From: JADJPO01 sp046330955
GTDB lineage: Bacteria; Actinomycetota; Actinomycetes; Actinomycetales; Kineosporiaceae
Length of the DNA: 64,000 bases
Assembly: GCA_046330955.1 (NCBI GenBank)
Contig: JAXLRT010000015.1
Span: 1 to 64,000, forward strand
Direction of reading: 5' to 3'
How positions within the stretch are numbered: the stretch's first letter is position 1; each line of letters begins with the position of its first letter. Positions 1-8,741 of the stretch are shown in pieces. Under the pieces are notes generated by a model. It worked only from the letters and a program-made list of their open reading frames with translations, was not told the DNA's origin and ran no database searches. Both the position numbers and the translations under genes were made by a program.

Positions 1-1062
1 GTGCAGGACGACGTGGCGCAGCGCCACCACGGTCGGGGCCTTGCCGGATTCGAACGTGCCGTTGGTGAGGTAGAGCGTGGACGCATCACGCGCCGTGGCG
101 CCGAAGACCACCTGGGTCGGGTAGTCCAGCCAGCTGGTGCGTTCGGCCAGCAGCCGCACCCGGCCCGTCCGATCGACGGTGAGCAGTGCTCCGCTGCCGA
201 TGGTGCCGCTGCGGGTGGCGGTCACCCACAGCGTGCCGACGGCATCGAACGTGATGCCGTCCGCGGTCTTCAGCAGGGCGTTGCGGGCCACCACGGCGAG
301 CGGCCCGGGTGAGCCGTGACGGGTCAACGGCACCCTCACGACCAGGCCGGAGTCGTAGACCACGCCGTACAGCACGTCACCGCGGAAGGTGATGCCGTTC
401 AGCCCGAAGTGCCCCGCGCTCGCGGTCAGCACGGTCGAGGCCAGCCACGGCCGGCTCGGCGTGAGCACGCCACGGGTGTCGGTGCGCAGACGCCAGACCT
501 TGCCGACGCTGTCCGCCACGTACAGGTAGCGGCCGTGGACGGCGAGCCCGTTGGGGAACGCCGCCGTGCCCATCGCGCCGTTGGGCAACGTGAGCACCCG
601 GGTGGCGTGGCCGTTCGGGTCGATCCGGAACACCCCGGGGTCGACGGTGGGCAACTCGGGCTCCTGCCAGGCGGCGAGCCCGACGAACAGCCGACCGGTC
701 TGATCGAAGGCCAGCCCGGTGATCAGGCCGCCGATGATCGCAGGCCCGAACGGGGTCCGCTGCCCGGCCGGGGTGACCCGGTACACCTGACCGCTGTTCC
801 AGCCGGACGCACTCCAGGTGGTCACCGAGACGTAGAGCGCGCCGTCGCGGGCGACGGCCATGCTCTCGGCGAACGCGCCGCCCGTGCCCTTGTCGAACGT
901 GGTCACCACGCGAGCGGTCGGGCCGTGCGGTGCCGGTGCGGCCATCCGGCTCACGGGCATCGGGTGCGCCGGCCCACTCGCGCCGGACGCGGCAGTGGCG
1001 GGTGCAGCGGCCAGGCTCATCGCCAGCGCGGCACCGACAGCGAGGATGGAACGGACTCTCAT
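1..1062 (-). CDS. Secreted SMP-30/NHL-like beta-propeller protein (C-terminus outside window)
   Basis: The frame is open from an ATG at 1062 to the window edge (354 codons, no stop), so the 3' end is missing. The protein begins MRVRSILAVGAALAMSL followed by an Ala-rich stretch ending near ATAA, a typical Sec signal peptide of about 25 residues. The rest is a run of repeated blades such as DGALYVSVTTW, GLAFDQTGRLFVGLA, FPNGLAVHGRYLYVAD and GITFDAVGTLWVTA, which is the pattern of SMP-30/gluconolactonase/NHL propellers. It is expected to be exported, but no catalytic residues can be assigned, so a substrate is not proposed. A GGGGGAG ribosome site lies just upstream of the ATG. All large plus-strand frames over this region are shadows. 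Confidence 0.75.
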   Translation of the reverse strand, partial: MRVRSILAVGAALAMSLAAAPATAASGASGPAHPMPVSRMAAPAPHGPTARVVTTFDKGTGGAFAESMAVARDGALYVSVTTWSASGWNSGQVYRVTPAGQRTPFGPAIIGGLITGLAFDQTGRLFVGLAAWQEPELPTVDPGVFRIDPNGHATRVLTLPNGAMGTAAFPNGLAVHGRYLYVADSVGKVWRLRTDTRGVLTPSRPWLASTVLTASAGHFGLNGITFRGDVLYGVVYDSGLVVRVPLTRHGSPGPLAVVARNALLKTADGITFDAVGTLWVTATRSGTIGSGALLTVDRTGRVRLLAERTSWLDYPTQVVFGATARDASTLYLTNGTFESGKAPTVVALRHVVLH

Positions 1063-1187
1063 GACGAACTCCCCCCAGGGAAGGTGCCGCTCGCCAGGTT
1101 CGCCGAGGCTCGACGAATCGAGGACGGGCCGGGGGGTGGACGCTCGCGGCGTCGCGGCATGTCCAGGCCTACGCCGGTGACTGCGGT

Positions 1188-1224
1188 GGGGACAGGTGCC
1201 GAAGTCCCGGTCGGCACCTGCCCC
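1188..1224 (-). terminator. Hairpin downstream of the isomerase-like gene
   Basis: The arms GGGGACAGGTGCCGA (1188-1202) and TCGGCACCTGCCCC (1211-1224) pair over 14 bp with one bulged A, around an 8-nt loop. The hairpin lies 16 nt after the stop of the gene ending at 1240 and before the start of the next minus-strand gene. There is no clear T-tract, as is usual in high-GC actinobacteria, so termination is an inference from position and stem strength. Confidence 0.55.
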
Positions 1225-1239
1225 GCTGACCGCGGCGGT

Positions 1240-2025
1240 TCAGAAACCGGGGAACACCGCGCGCAGCTCGTCCAGGCTCACGCCGCTCGTCGCGACGGCG
1301 TCCGGGGTGTGCTCTGCCCGCAACCGTCCGGTGAGCAGCCGCAGCCAGGCCTCGGCCGGCAGCGTCAGGGCGCCGTCCGGGGCGGCCGGCACCTCACCCA
1401 GGGCGACGCCGTCGCCGATGAGCAGTCCGAAGCTGCGGTCCGGGTCGGTGAGGGTGACGGCCAGGGACGCCGCGCGGCCGAGCCGATCGGCCTTGCCGAT
1501 CCAGCCGAGCAGGGCGCCGATCTGATCGAGCAGCTCCGGCACCGCCTCGGCGCGCACCGTGGCACTCGGGTCGAGGGTGGCCCGCACATCCCACGAGTGC
1601 AGCGCGAACTCGTTCAGCCGGAACCGCACCGCGGTCGCGACGTCCACCGGCGCCGGCAGGAAGCCGAGGTCGATCCGCAGGCTCGCGCGCGTCGCGTCGT
1701 CCAGCGACTCGTACTTCTCGACCAGCGCGGTGTTCGCCGGCACGAACTCGGCGGCCCGCTGGTCGGCGTCCATGGCGTCCCACCGCGCCCACACCTGCCG
1801 GTTGAACTCCATGCCCGGGTTGGCCTCGCCGGCCAGGCCCGCCTCGAGGGCGCCCAACCCGATCACGGCGCCGCTGCCGAGGTGTCCGAGCACCTGCGAC
1901 AGGTCCCACTCCGTGGCCACCGACGGACGGCGCAGGTCGTCCGCGCTCAGAGCGGCGACGATCGCCAGCAGGTCGTCGTGCCCGGAGCGCAGGGCGGCGA
2001 TCGGTGAATCGGCGGGCGTGGGCAC
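1240..2025 (-). CDS. Maleylpyruvate isomerase family (MDMPI/DinB-like) mycothiol-dependent enzyme
   Basis: A 261-residue protein, the normal length for the actinobacterial MDMPI family. The N-terminal half is a DinB-like four-helix bundle that carries ATEWDLSQVLGHLGSG, whose His is the expected first metal ligand. RLNEFALHSWDVRATL (about residues 140-155) supplies the Glu and His ligands typical of the family. The C-terminal third (SLAVTLTDPDRSFGLL and the WLRLLTGRL region) matches the second MDMPI domain. Known members use mycothiol as cofactor, but most paralogues in these genomes have no known substrate, so the reaction is not specified. The start is the ATG at 2025. Confidence 0.82.
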   Translation of the reverse strand: MPTPADSPIAALRSGHDDLLAIVAALSADDLRRPSVATEWDLSQVLGHLGSGAVIGLGALEAGLAGEANPGMEFNRQVWARWDAMDADQRAAEFVPANTALVEKYESLDDATRASLRIDLGFLPAPVDVATAVRFRLNEFALHSWDVRATLDPSATVRAEAVPELLDQIGALLGWIGKADRLGRAASLAVTLTDPDRSFGLLIGDGVALGEVPAAPDGALTLPAEAWLRLLTGRLRAEHTPDAVATSGVSLDELRAVFPGF

Positions 2026-2261
2026 GGGTCGGCTCCTCGGGATGGGTGGGCTGAAGGCTCGGTCAGTGCCCGACGGTAGCCGGACGGCGCCCGCGTGTCT
2101 GACAGATCAGACCAGCCGGGACGGCGTCCGGCCGCGGCAGCCGGGTGGCTCTGCCCGGCGGGTGTCAAGCCCGCCGACGCCCCGACCGATGCGGTGGGAT
2201 CAACGCGAGTGGTGACCTTCTGAGGGGGTCACCGCCACCCCGAGTACCCCGAGGAGTCACC

Positions 2262-2348
2262 GTGAAGAAGTTCGTCGCCGTGAGTGCCGTTGCCGCCGTC
2301 GCCGGCCTCGTGGCCTGGCGCCGTACCCGCTCGCACGACGCCCTGTAG
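2262..2348 (+). CDS. 28-residue single-span membrane peptide
   Basis: GTG at 2262 follows a GAGGAG ribosome site (2251-2256) at good spacing. The product is a basic start (VKKF), one hydrophobic helix (VAVSAVAAVAGLVAW) and a basic tail (RRTRSHDAL). Size and layout resemble the tiny DLW-39-type actinobacterial peptides, but the terminal DLW motif of that family is absent. It is divergent from the isomerase-like gene and is followed by a strong inverted repeat. The ribosome site and clean composition make it likely to be translated. Function unknown. Confidence 0.5.
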   Translation: MKKFVAVSAVAAVAGLVAWRRTRSHDAL

Positions 2349-2357
2349 CCAACCTCG

Positions 2358-2414
2358 GTGATCAGGCAATCCGTGCCCACCGACCTATCGATGGCCCACG
2401 GATTGCCTGATCAC
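2358..2414. terminator. Perfect 18-bp inverted repeat between convergent genes
   Basis: Arms GTGATCAGGCAATCCGTG (2358-2375) and its exact complement (2397-2414) flank a 21-nt loop. It lies between the small peptide gene (stop 2348) and the end of the permease remnant (2438), so it could stop transcription from both sides. No T-tract is present. Confidence 0.55.
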
Positions 2415-2437
2415 GGTGGGGTGCCACCCCGCGAGGT

Positions 2438-2864
2438 TCAGGCGGTGGTGTGTTCGTAGTTCAGCTGGTGGGCGTCGCGCTCCAGCTGGTGGTTCACGCT
2501 GATCTCGTCGAGCCGGGCCTGCACCGCCCAGCGGAAGATCACCATGCTGAACAGGATCACGATCAGGATGTCCCATCAGTTGGGGATCACCTGGTGAGCG
2601 CTGTCGCCGTACTGGCCCAGCGCGCCGATCACCAGGTGGCCCGCCATCCAGGGGCCGATCCAGAGGGCGTGCTTGACCATCTTGAGGCTGCCGGTCTTGG
2701 CCCGGGACGACCCGATGGCGAAGATCAACAGTCCGAACACCATTGCCGAGACCAGCTTGATCGTGGTGTTGTAGCCACCCCAGTAGATGATCAGGTTGGC
2801 CGAGGCGAAGGCGGCCGGCAGCACGATGCCGGGCATCGGCACCTTGTACGACCGGGGACGATCC
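2438..2864 (-). pseudogene. 3' fragment of APC-family amino-acid permease
   Basis: This is the C-terminal part of the permease whose N-terminal part lies at 4267-5545. It repeats the last residues before the insertion (DRPRSYKVPMPGIVLPAAFA) and continues with SANLIIYWGGYNTTIKLVSAM through two or more membrane helices. Reading GDSAHQVIPN, the frame meets an in-frame TGA at 2578-2576 and then resumes without a shift as WDILIVILFSMVIFRWAVQ, ending at a TGA at 2438. The AACTGATGG context looks like a 3-nt insertion before the Trp codon. The fragment therefore carries two lesions, loss of its 5' part to the insertion and a nonsense codon, and is not expected to be functional. Confidence 0.85.
2803..2857. 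repeat. 55-bp direct repeat, left copy (right copy 4267-4321)
   Basis: Positions 2803-2857 and 4267-4321 are identical over 55 bp, and the match continues after one mismatch for 6 bp. The repeat is permease coding sequence and flanks the insertion element. It is far longer than the 8-10 bp target duplication normal for ISAs1-type elements. Confidence 0.9.
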
Positions 2865-4266
2865 AGGGCGCCATTCCGCAACGGACTCTTGGGGTGATTC
2901 GCGTTTGTCGTGCTTTGTGTCGGGACTGGCCTGATCCGGGCAGGGTCCGCATGAGGGGGCACGGCCTTCGAAGATCGCGGTTGTCGAAGCCGTTGATCTG
3001 CCGAAGGGACCGTGCCCTGTGACTGCATCCTGCTACCACCCCGTCGCGTCCGGTGATGATCGACGCAGCCGAGGCCGCGGACCTGCTCGCGTTGCTGGCG
3101 CGCGTGCCCGACCCGCGTCGAACCCCGGGCCGAAGGTCCATCCGGTCAGGTACGTGCTGGCGGTGGTCCTGGTCGCGTTCACCTCGCCCGCGTTCGCGCC
3201 TTGGCCGGGGCGGCCGCCTGGGCCGCAGCCGCGCCACCGTGGGTGCTGCGGCTGCTCGAGGGCACGACCTGATCCGTTCACCGGGCAGGGTGGCCCGCCC
3301 CAGCGAGCCCACCATCCGCCGGATCGTGACCGGCATCGATCCGGTCACGGCTACGGGCCCGCATTCGACCTGGCTCACCGACCGCCTCGCCACGCGCTCG
3401 CGCGCGAAGCCACCCCGGTGCTGAGATCGCCGCACAGAAAGGGTCTCGAGGGCGTTCGGTGTGGACGGCAAGACCCTGCGCGGCACCCGCGACGGCACCG
3501 GCCGCAGCGACCGGATGCGCCACCTGCTCGGCGCAGCCACCGACATCCAGCAGGTGGTCGCCTCGCCCAGGTCGAGGTCAGGCAAGACCAGCGAGATCGA
3601 CTACGTGACAGCCGTTCTCGACCAGCTCCAGACCCACGGGCTCCTCGACTCCACCGTCGTGATCACCCTCGATGCCCTGCACACGATCCGCGAGACCGCG
3701 ACCGCCATCCGCGAGGAGCTGGCGCACGCACTACGTGATGACCGTCAAGGCAATACCCCGAACCTGGCCAACGCGATCATCGACCGGCTGCGTGGCACCG
3801 CGGCAGACGACCTGACCAGAACACACCCACAGCGGAAAGGGCCACGGCCGCGCCGAGGAACGCCTCCTGCTCGCCGCCGCCCTGGACGTCATCGAACGAG
3901 TCCACGACAGCGTCTACCTTCCCCGACGCCGCCGATCGCCCGGATCGTGCGCCACCGCGGCGACGCCGAGGACAACACCACCGCCAAGGAAACCGTGCAC
4001 GTGATCGCCAGCCTGCCCACCGATCTCGCCGGCCCGCCGCCCTCGCTGCCCTGGTCCGCGGCCACTGGTCCATCGAGGCGCTGCATCATGTCGCAGCGAC
4101 CAGACCTTCCGCGAAGACAGTTCCCGTGTCCGGACCGGTCACGCGCCCACCGTGCTGGCCGCCATGCGCAACACCATCACCGCCGCGATCCGCCTCGCCG
4201 GCCACCAGCATCGCCGCCGCCCGACGCGAAGCCACCCTCGACATCCGCACCGCGATCGCCTGGTTC
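2865..4266 (+). mobile_element. Decayed ISAs1-family insertion sequence interrupting a permease gene
   Basis: The segment separates two parts of one permease gene and carries a degraded ISAs1-type transposase. Its left edge starts near CAGGGCGCCATTCCGCAACG (about 2863), which resembles the CAGGG-type terminal repeats of the family. The expected inverted copy of this end is not visible on the right, where the sequence passes straight from the transposase C-terminus (about 4265) into duplicated permease sequence. The right end therefore looks truncated and the element is probably immobile. Confidence 0.8.
3019..4266 (+). pseudogene. ISAs1-family (H-repeat type) transposase, multiply frameshifted
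   Basis: The family's conserved blocks all appear in order but in different frames. They are ALLARVPDPRRTPGRRS (about 3090), HPVRYVLAVVLVAFTSPAF (about 3140), VDGKTLRGTRDGTGRSD (3460), TLDALHTIRETATAIREELA (3666), a VMTVKGNTPNLANAI-like block (3738), GHWSIEALHHVA (about 4060) and the C-terminal MRNTITAAIRLAGHQH region (about 4165). DGKTLRG, DALH and the GHW(S)IE region mark the DDE core of this family. Four or more frame changes destroy the frame, so no functional transposase is made. The 378-residue frame starting near 3461 covers only part of it and changes frame within. Confidence 0.85.
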
Positions 4267-5545
4267 AGGCGAAGGCGGCCGGCAGCACGATGCCGGGCAT
4301 CGGCACCTTGTACGACCGGGGCCGATCCGGGTCGCTCTTGTGCAGTGCGGCGAGGGCCAGCGGCGCGATGCCGTACATGATCGCGGTCGCACCCGTCACC
4401 GCACCCACCAGGGAGCTCCACGACGGGAACGGCCCGAGCCCGATCATGCCGACGGCCGACCCGACCAGCACCGAGACCCACGGCACGCCCTTGGCGTTGG
4501 TGCGGGACAGTGCCGAGGGCATCTCGCGCTCCTCACCCAGGGCGTACGAGAGGCGCGCCGTCGTCCCGACGTAGACCACACCGGTGCCGGCGGGTGAGAT
4601 CACGGCGTCGATCAGCAGCACCTTCGCCAGCCAGCCGGCGCTGACCGCCAGGGCCAGGGTGTACCAGGCGCCGTAGTCCGAGACGCTGCCGAGCGGGGTG
4701 GCCCAGCCCTTCTGGATGTCACCGGGCTCGAGGGCACCGATCAGCACGATCTGCAGCGCGGCGTAGAGCGCGGCGCCGATCGCCATGGCCGAGAGAATGG
4801 CGCGCGACAGGTCCTTCTTGGGGTTGCGCGCCTCGCCGGCGAGCTGCACGGCCTGCTCGAATCCCTGTAGCGCGAAGACCACGCCGCCGGTCAGGGCGGC
4901 GAACACCCCGTGGAACCCGAAGGGCATGAACCCGCCCCCGGCGTGGAAGTTGGCCGGCTCGAACTTCAGCGAGGCCACCACGACCAACGCCAGCAGCGGC
5001 ACCGCGGTCTTCCAGATCACGACGATGGAGTTGCCCTCGGACAGCAGCTCGGCGCCGACCAGGTTCATCGCGGTGAAGATGAGCATCAGGATCACCGCGA
5101 CGATCAGGCCGCGGGTGTTGAGCAGCCCGCCCTCCTTCAACATGTTGAAGTGGTTGGTCGCCCAGGCGGTGCTGTTGACGTAGGCGATACAGGCGAGCAC
5201 CTCGATCGGGCCGATGAAGACCGCCTGCAGCCATGCGGCCCAGCCGGAGGTGAAGCCGGCGACCGAGCCGTGGGAGTAGTAGGCGAACCGCCCACCACCG
5301 CCGGCGACCGGGTAGGCCGCACCCAGCTCGGCGTAGATCAGCGCCAGCAGGGCGAGCATGCCCGCGGCCAGGATCCAGGACAGGATCGACGCGGGGCCGG
5401 CGACCTGGGCGGCGTTGAGCGCGCCCATCAACCAGCCCGATCCGATGATCGAACCGAGTGAGACGAACATCAGCCCGTAGAAGCCGACCGATCGCTTCAA
5501 CTGGCCGGGTACGTGTTCCCCTGGGACAGTGGCAGCCTGACTCAT
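4267..5545 (-). pseudogene. 5' fragment of APC-family amino-acid permease
   Basis: The ATG at 5545 has a good GAGAGGTGG ribosome site. The fragment encodes about 426 residues with some 11 hydrophobic segments. Near the N-terminus SLGSIIGSGWLMGALNAA is the TM1 motif of the APC superfamily, and GGGGRFAYYSHGS is the TM3 region. These look most like the aspartate/amino-acid-proton symporter branch. The frame runs into the ISAs1-type element at about 4266, and the missing last segments lie at 2438-2864. The intact gene would have encoded a protein of about 550 residues. A truncated product could be inserted in the membrane but lacks the final helices. Confidence 0.85.
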
Positions 5546-5686
5546 GGTTCCACCTCTCGCGCCCGTGCTCCGGCGGCCCATGCGGGGCCGACAGGCCGCG
5601 CGAGCCAGAACGTGGCCGACGGTAACGCTCGGTCGCCCGATCTGACTAGAGCCAACCTCGTCCGAACAGCGGATGAATCCGCGTGG

Positions 5687-7111
5687 TCAGCTGCCGAGCC
5701 GACTCTTGACCACCTTGCCCATGGCGTTGCGCGGCAGCTCGCCGACCAGCCGGACGACGCGTGGCCGCTTGTGCACCGACAACCGCTGCGCGACGAACTC
5801 GCTCAGGGCCTCGGCCCCGACGCCGTCGGCCACCACGAACGCGGTCACCTGCTCGCCCAGGTCGGGGTGCGGCGTCCCGATCACCGCGGCCTCGCGCACG
5901 CCGGGGTGGGCGAGCAGCGCGTCCTCGACCTCGCCCGCCCCGATCCGGTACCCGCCGGAGGAGATCAGGTCGGTGCTGGCCCGCCCGACGATGCGGTGCA
6001 TGCCGCCGGCATCGCGAACGGCGATGTCCCCGGTGTGCATCCAGCCCTGCGCGTCGAGCACCGCCGCGGTGGCCTCGGGCCGATGGTGATAGCCCGAGAA
6101 CAGCATCGGTCCGCGCACCCAGATCTCCCCCGGCGTGGAGCCATCGTCCGGCACGTCGAGGCCCTCGTGCACCAGCCGGGTACTCACCCCGCGCACCGGC
6201 AGGCCGACCCACCCCGGACGGCGCTCGCCGTCCGCCCGGGTCGACAGGGTGATCATCGTCTCGGTCATGCCGTAGCGCTCGACGGCGCGGTGGCCGGTCA
6301 GCGCCTCGAGGCGTTCGAACACCGGCACCGGCAGCGCCGCGCTGCCCGACACCAGCAGCCGGGCGGCCCGAAGTGCTTGCGCAGCAGCGGGTTCCGCAAC
6401 AACGCGCGACCACACCGTGGGGACGCCGAAGTAGAGCGTGCCGGACGCCGCGGCGTAGGCCTCGGGAGTCGGCCGGCCGGTGTGGATCACCGGTGAGCCG
6501 GCGCGCAGCGCGCCCAGCATCCCGAGCACCAGGCCGTGCACGTGGAACAGCGGCAGGCCGTGCACCAGTCGATCGGCGGCCGTCCACTGCCAGGCCTCGG
6601 CCAGCGCGTCGAGCCCGGCGGCCAGCGCGCGGCGTCCGAGGACCGCGCCCTTCGGGGCCCCGGTGGTGCCGCTGGTGTAGATCAGCAGCGCGGCGTCGTC
6701 CGGCGCCGACGCGGGTGACCAGGCCGCCGACGGGGCGGCCGGGAGGTCGGTGACGGCGACGGTCGGCAGTCCGAGGTCGGCCGCCGTCGGGGCATCCGCC
6801 GCCGCGCCGATCAGCACCAGGTCGGCGCGGGAGTCGCGCAACAGGTGGGCGCGTTCGGCCGGCCCGGAATCGGGCGGCAGCGTGACCACCGGGACGCCGG
6901 CGAGCAGGCCGCCGACCACCGCGATCACGGTGTCGAGCGTCGGGGTGGCATGGACGGCGACCGTGCTCGCCCCGGCGATGCGCTCGCCGACCGTGCCGGC
7001 CCGGTCGAGCAGTTGGGACGAGGCCAGGGTGCGGCCGGCGACGGTCACGGCGTCCGGCCGTTCGACGGCATCCGGAGCGGTCAGGGCGGCGAGCAGGTCG
7101 GAGGACGACAC
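5687..7111 (-). CDS. MatB-like malonyl/acyl-CoA synthetase (AMP-forming)
   Basis: A 474-residue member of the adenylate-forming ligases. Motifs in order are YTSGTTGAPKGAVLGRRAL (A3, about 165), WQWTAADRLVHGLPLFHVHG (about 193), FGVPTVW, ERYGMTETMI (A5), HTGDIAVRD (A7), GRASTDLISSGGYRIGAGE (A8) and MGKVVKSRL at the C-terminus with the catalytic Lys (A10). The length, compact N-terminus and ALDALAEAWQW/PLFHVHGLVLG blocks fit the Streptomyces MatB group, which makes malonyl-CoA from malonate, ATP and CoA. Other short carboxylic acids remain possible. GTG at 7111 is preferred because GGTGGCGGA sits before it. The minus-strand neighbour upstream is a small regulator 89 bp away. Confidence 0.82.
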   Translation of the reverse strand: MSSSDLLAALTAPDAVERPDAVTVAGRTLASSQLLDRAGTVGERIAGASTVAVHATPTLDTVIAVVGGLLAGVPVVTLPPDSGPAERAHLLRDSRADLVLIGAAADAPTAADLGLPTVAVTDLPAAPSAAWSPASAPDDAALLIYTSGTTGAPKGAVLGRRALAAGLDALAEAWQWTAADRLVHGLPLFHVHGLVLGMLGALRAGSPVIHTGRPTPEAYAAASGTLYFGVPTVWSRVVAEPAAAQALRAARLLVSGSAALPVPVFERLEALTGHRAVERYGMTETMITLSTRADGERRPGWVGLPVRGVSTRLVHEGLDVPDDGSTPGEIWVRGPMLFSGYHHRPEATAAVLDAQGWMHTGDIAVRDAGGMHRIVGRASTDLISSGGYRIGAGEVEDALLAHPGVREAAVIGTPHPDLGEQVTAFVVADGVGAEALSEFVAQRLSVHKRPRVVRLVGELPRNAMGKVVKSRLGS

Positions 7112-7200
7112 TCCGCCACCCTGGCACAGCCGAATCGGGTCGCTGCGGGGTGTCACCGAGAGGTGTCGCCGAGGGGTCCCGGTGCGGTGGTGCCGGCCGA

Positions 7201-7515
7201 TCAGGTGTCGGCCAGGACGCGCCGAGCCCGCGGCCGCGGCGCGGCGAACAGTGCGAGCAGGTCGTCCACGCTGCGCCCCGCCTCCAGCGGGTGCCGGAAG
7301 GGCCGGCCGGCCAGCAGTTGGTAGTGGGTGCGCCGGCCGATGCGGTGCCGGGCCAGGTACCCCTCGTCCTCCAGCTCGGCGACGATCATCTGCACCCGCC
7401 GTTCGGTGACCCCGACCCGCGCGGCCAGGTCCCGCACCCGGATCTCCGGCTCGCGTGAGACCGCGAGCAGCACGTGGGCGTGATTGCTGAGAAAGGTCCA
7501 GGTCGCACTTGACAC
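7201..7515 (-). CDS. Small winged-helix (MarR/ArsR-type) transcriptional regulator
   Basis: 104 residues. An N-terminal winged helix-turn-helix is visible: HVLLAVSREPEIRVRDLAAR, then VGVTERRVQMIVAELEDEGY as recognition helix and LARHRIGRRTHYQLL as wing. The short C-terminal part has no sensor domain or metal-binding Cys cluster. A TAATAT hexamer lies about 6 nt before the GTG at 7515, and no ribosome site is present, so a leaderless mRNA is likely. It is divergent from the Mn2+-riboswitch/TerC transcription unit, and the two promoters overlap around 7509-7540, so it could regulate that unit. Its ligand is unknown. Confidence 0.7.
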   Translation of the reverse strand: MSSATWTFLSNHAHVLLAVSREPEIRVRDLAARVGVTERRVQMIVAELEDEGYLARHRIGRRTHYQLLAGRPFRHPLEAGRSVDDLLALFAAPRPRARRVLADT

Positions 7516-7537
7516 CTGAAAAATATTACCTGAAACT
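7509..7537 (+). promoter_or_regulatory. Sigma70-type promoter for the riboswitch-terC transcript
   Basis: TTGACA at 7509-7514 is followed 17 nt later by GAAACT at 7532-7537, giving a predicted start near 7544, about 27 nt before the riboswitch core. The -35 box overlaps the start codon of the divergent regulator gene, so the two directions probably compete. Confidence 0.5.
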
Positions 7538-7570
7538 CAGATCACTGGTCGAGGGAGTTCCTCGACCACG

Positions 7571-7700
7571 AAGGGGAGTATCCCCAGACGTTCCGGTCGT
7601 CAGTACGGCGCGCTGACAGGCAGCTGTCCAGCAGGCCCGGCCGGGGCGGGCGCCGGTGGCGTCGGGAGAGACCTTCGGTCAGCACCACCCGACCGGAGGT
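7571..7700 (+). promoter_or_regulatory. yybP-ykoY (Mn2+) riboswitch in the terC leader
   Basis: The conserved pieces of this class occur in order. AAGGGGAGTA (7571-7580) forms loop L1. CGTCAGTACGG (7598-7608) is the second conserved strand. A variable GC-rich arm follows (7610-7660), then GGGAGAGACC (7664-7673) with a TTCG-capped stem. The ribosome site ACCGGAGG (7692-7699) lies at the 3' end, so switching probably controls translation start. Known members bind Mn2+ and turn on Mn2+ exporters, including TerC-family genes, and the gene 7 nt downstream is one. Confidence 0.9.
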
Positions 7701-7706
7701 TTGCCG

Positions 7707-8741
7707 ATGGATGTTCCGCTGTGGCTCTGGCTCACCGTGCTCGCCGTCATCGCCGTGATGCTCGCCGTCGACCTGGTCGCCCATCGCCGGGCCCACGTGG
7801 TGCCGGTGCGCGAGGCCGCCGTCTGGAGCGCGGTGTGGGTGGCGTTCGGCCTGGGCTTCGGCGGGGTGGTGTGGGCGCTGTTCGGCGCCCAGGCTGCCGG
7901 GGAGTACTACGCGGGGTATCTCATCGAGAAGAGCCTCGCCGTCGACAACGTCTTCGTCTTCGCCCTGATCTTCACCGCCTTCGCCGTGCCCCGGGAGTAC
8001 CAGCACCGGGTGCTGTTCTACGGCGTGCTGGGGGCGCTGGTGATGCGAGCGGGCTTCATTGCCGCCGGTGCGGCGCTGATCGACGCCTTCGCGTGGGTGC
8101 TCTACCTGTTCGGGGCCTTGCTCGTGGTGACCGGGGTGCAGATGTTCCGGCACCGGAACGATCACGGTGACCCGGCCAACCATCGCGTGTTGCGGCTGAC
8201 CCGCCGGCTGATCCCCAGCACCCAGACCTGGCACGGCACCCGGTTCTGGGTCCGCGAGAACGGGCGCCGGGTGGCCACGCCCCTGTTCACCGTGCTGATC
8301 CTGGTCGAGACCACCGACCTGATCTTCGCGGTCGACTCCATCCCCGCGATCTTCGCGGTGACCCGCGAGCCGTTCCTGGTCTTCACGAGCAACGCCTTCG
8401 CGATCCTGGGACTGCGCGCGATGTACTTCCTGCTCGCCGACCTCATCCACCGGTTCGTCTACCTGAAGCTGGGCCTGGCCGTGGTGCTGGTCTTCGTGGG
8501 CGTGAAGATGCTGTTGCTCGACGTCTACAAGGTGCCGATCGCCGTCTCGCTGGCCGTGATCGCCACGGTGATCACGGCGTCCGTCGTGGCCAGTCTGGCC
8601 CGAACCCGAACCGGCGCAGTCGATTCCGGCACGTCGTCCGCTGCGCCACCCGACCGGTCGGTCGATCCGTCGTCCGACCCGTCAGCTGATCCGTCATCCG
8701 ATCTGTCATCCACCTCGTCGACCCCTGGAGGACCGTCATGA
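7707..8741 (+). CDS. TerC-family integral membrane protein, probable Mn2+ exporter
   Basis: 344 residues from ATG 7707, which fits the GGAGG site and the end of the riboswitch. About eight membrane helices contain the two TerC signature acidic motifs: EKSLAVDNVFVFALIF (about 73-88) and ETTDLIFAVDSIPAIF (about 205-220). The C-terminal 40 residues are a disordered Ser/Asp/Pro tail (SSDPSADPSSDLSS) from a local DNA repeat. TerC/Alx-type proteins are linked to Mn2+ export or to metalation of secreted enzymes, and the riboswitch supports a Mn2+ role. Tellurite resistance is only the historical family name. The stop overlaps the next start (ATGA), so the two genes are translationally coupled. Confidence 0.88.
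   Translation: MDVPLWLWLTVLAVIAVMLAVDLVAHRRAHVVPVREAAVWSAVWVAFGLGFGGVVWALFGAQAAGEYYAGYLIEKSLAVDNVFVFALIFTAFAVPREYQHRVLFYGVLGALVMRAGFIAAGAALIDAFAWVLYLFGALLVVTGVQMFRHRNDHGDPANHRVLRLTRRLIPSTQTWHGTRFWVRENGRRVATPLFTVLILVETTDLIFAVDSIPAIFAVTREPFLVFTSNAFAILGLRAMYFLLADLIHRFVYLKLGLAVVLVFVGVKMLLLDVYKVPIAVSLAVIATVITASVVASLARTRTGAVDSGTSSAAPPDRSVDPSSDPSADPSSDLSSTSSTPGGPS

Noticed and set aside
316..2007. 563-codon plus-strand frame
   Set aside because: It runs opposite to the propeller and isomerase-like genes, has Arg/Gly/His-rich shadow composition and no domain.
3019..3738. Intact transposase of 239 codons
   Set aside because: The conserved blocks change frame several times, so the frame is only part of a dead gene.
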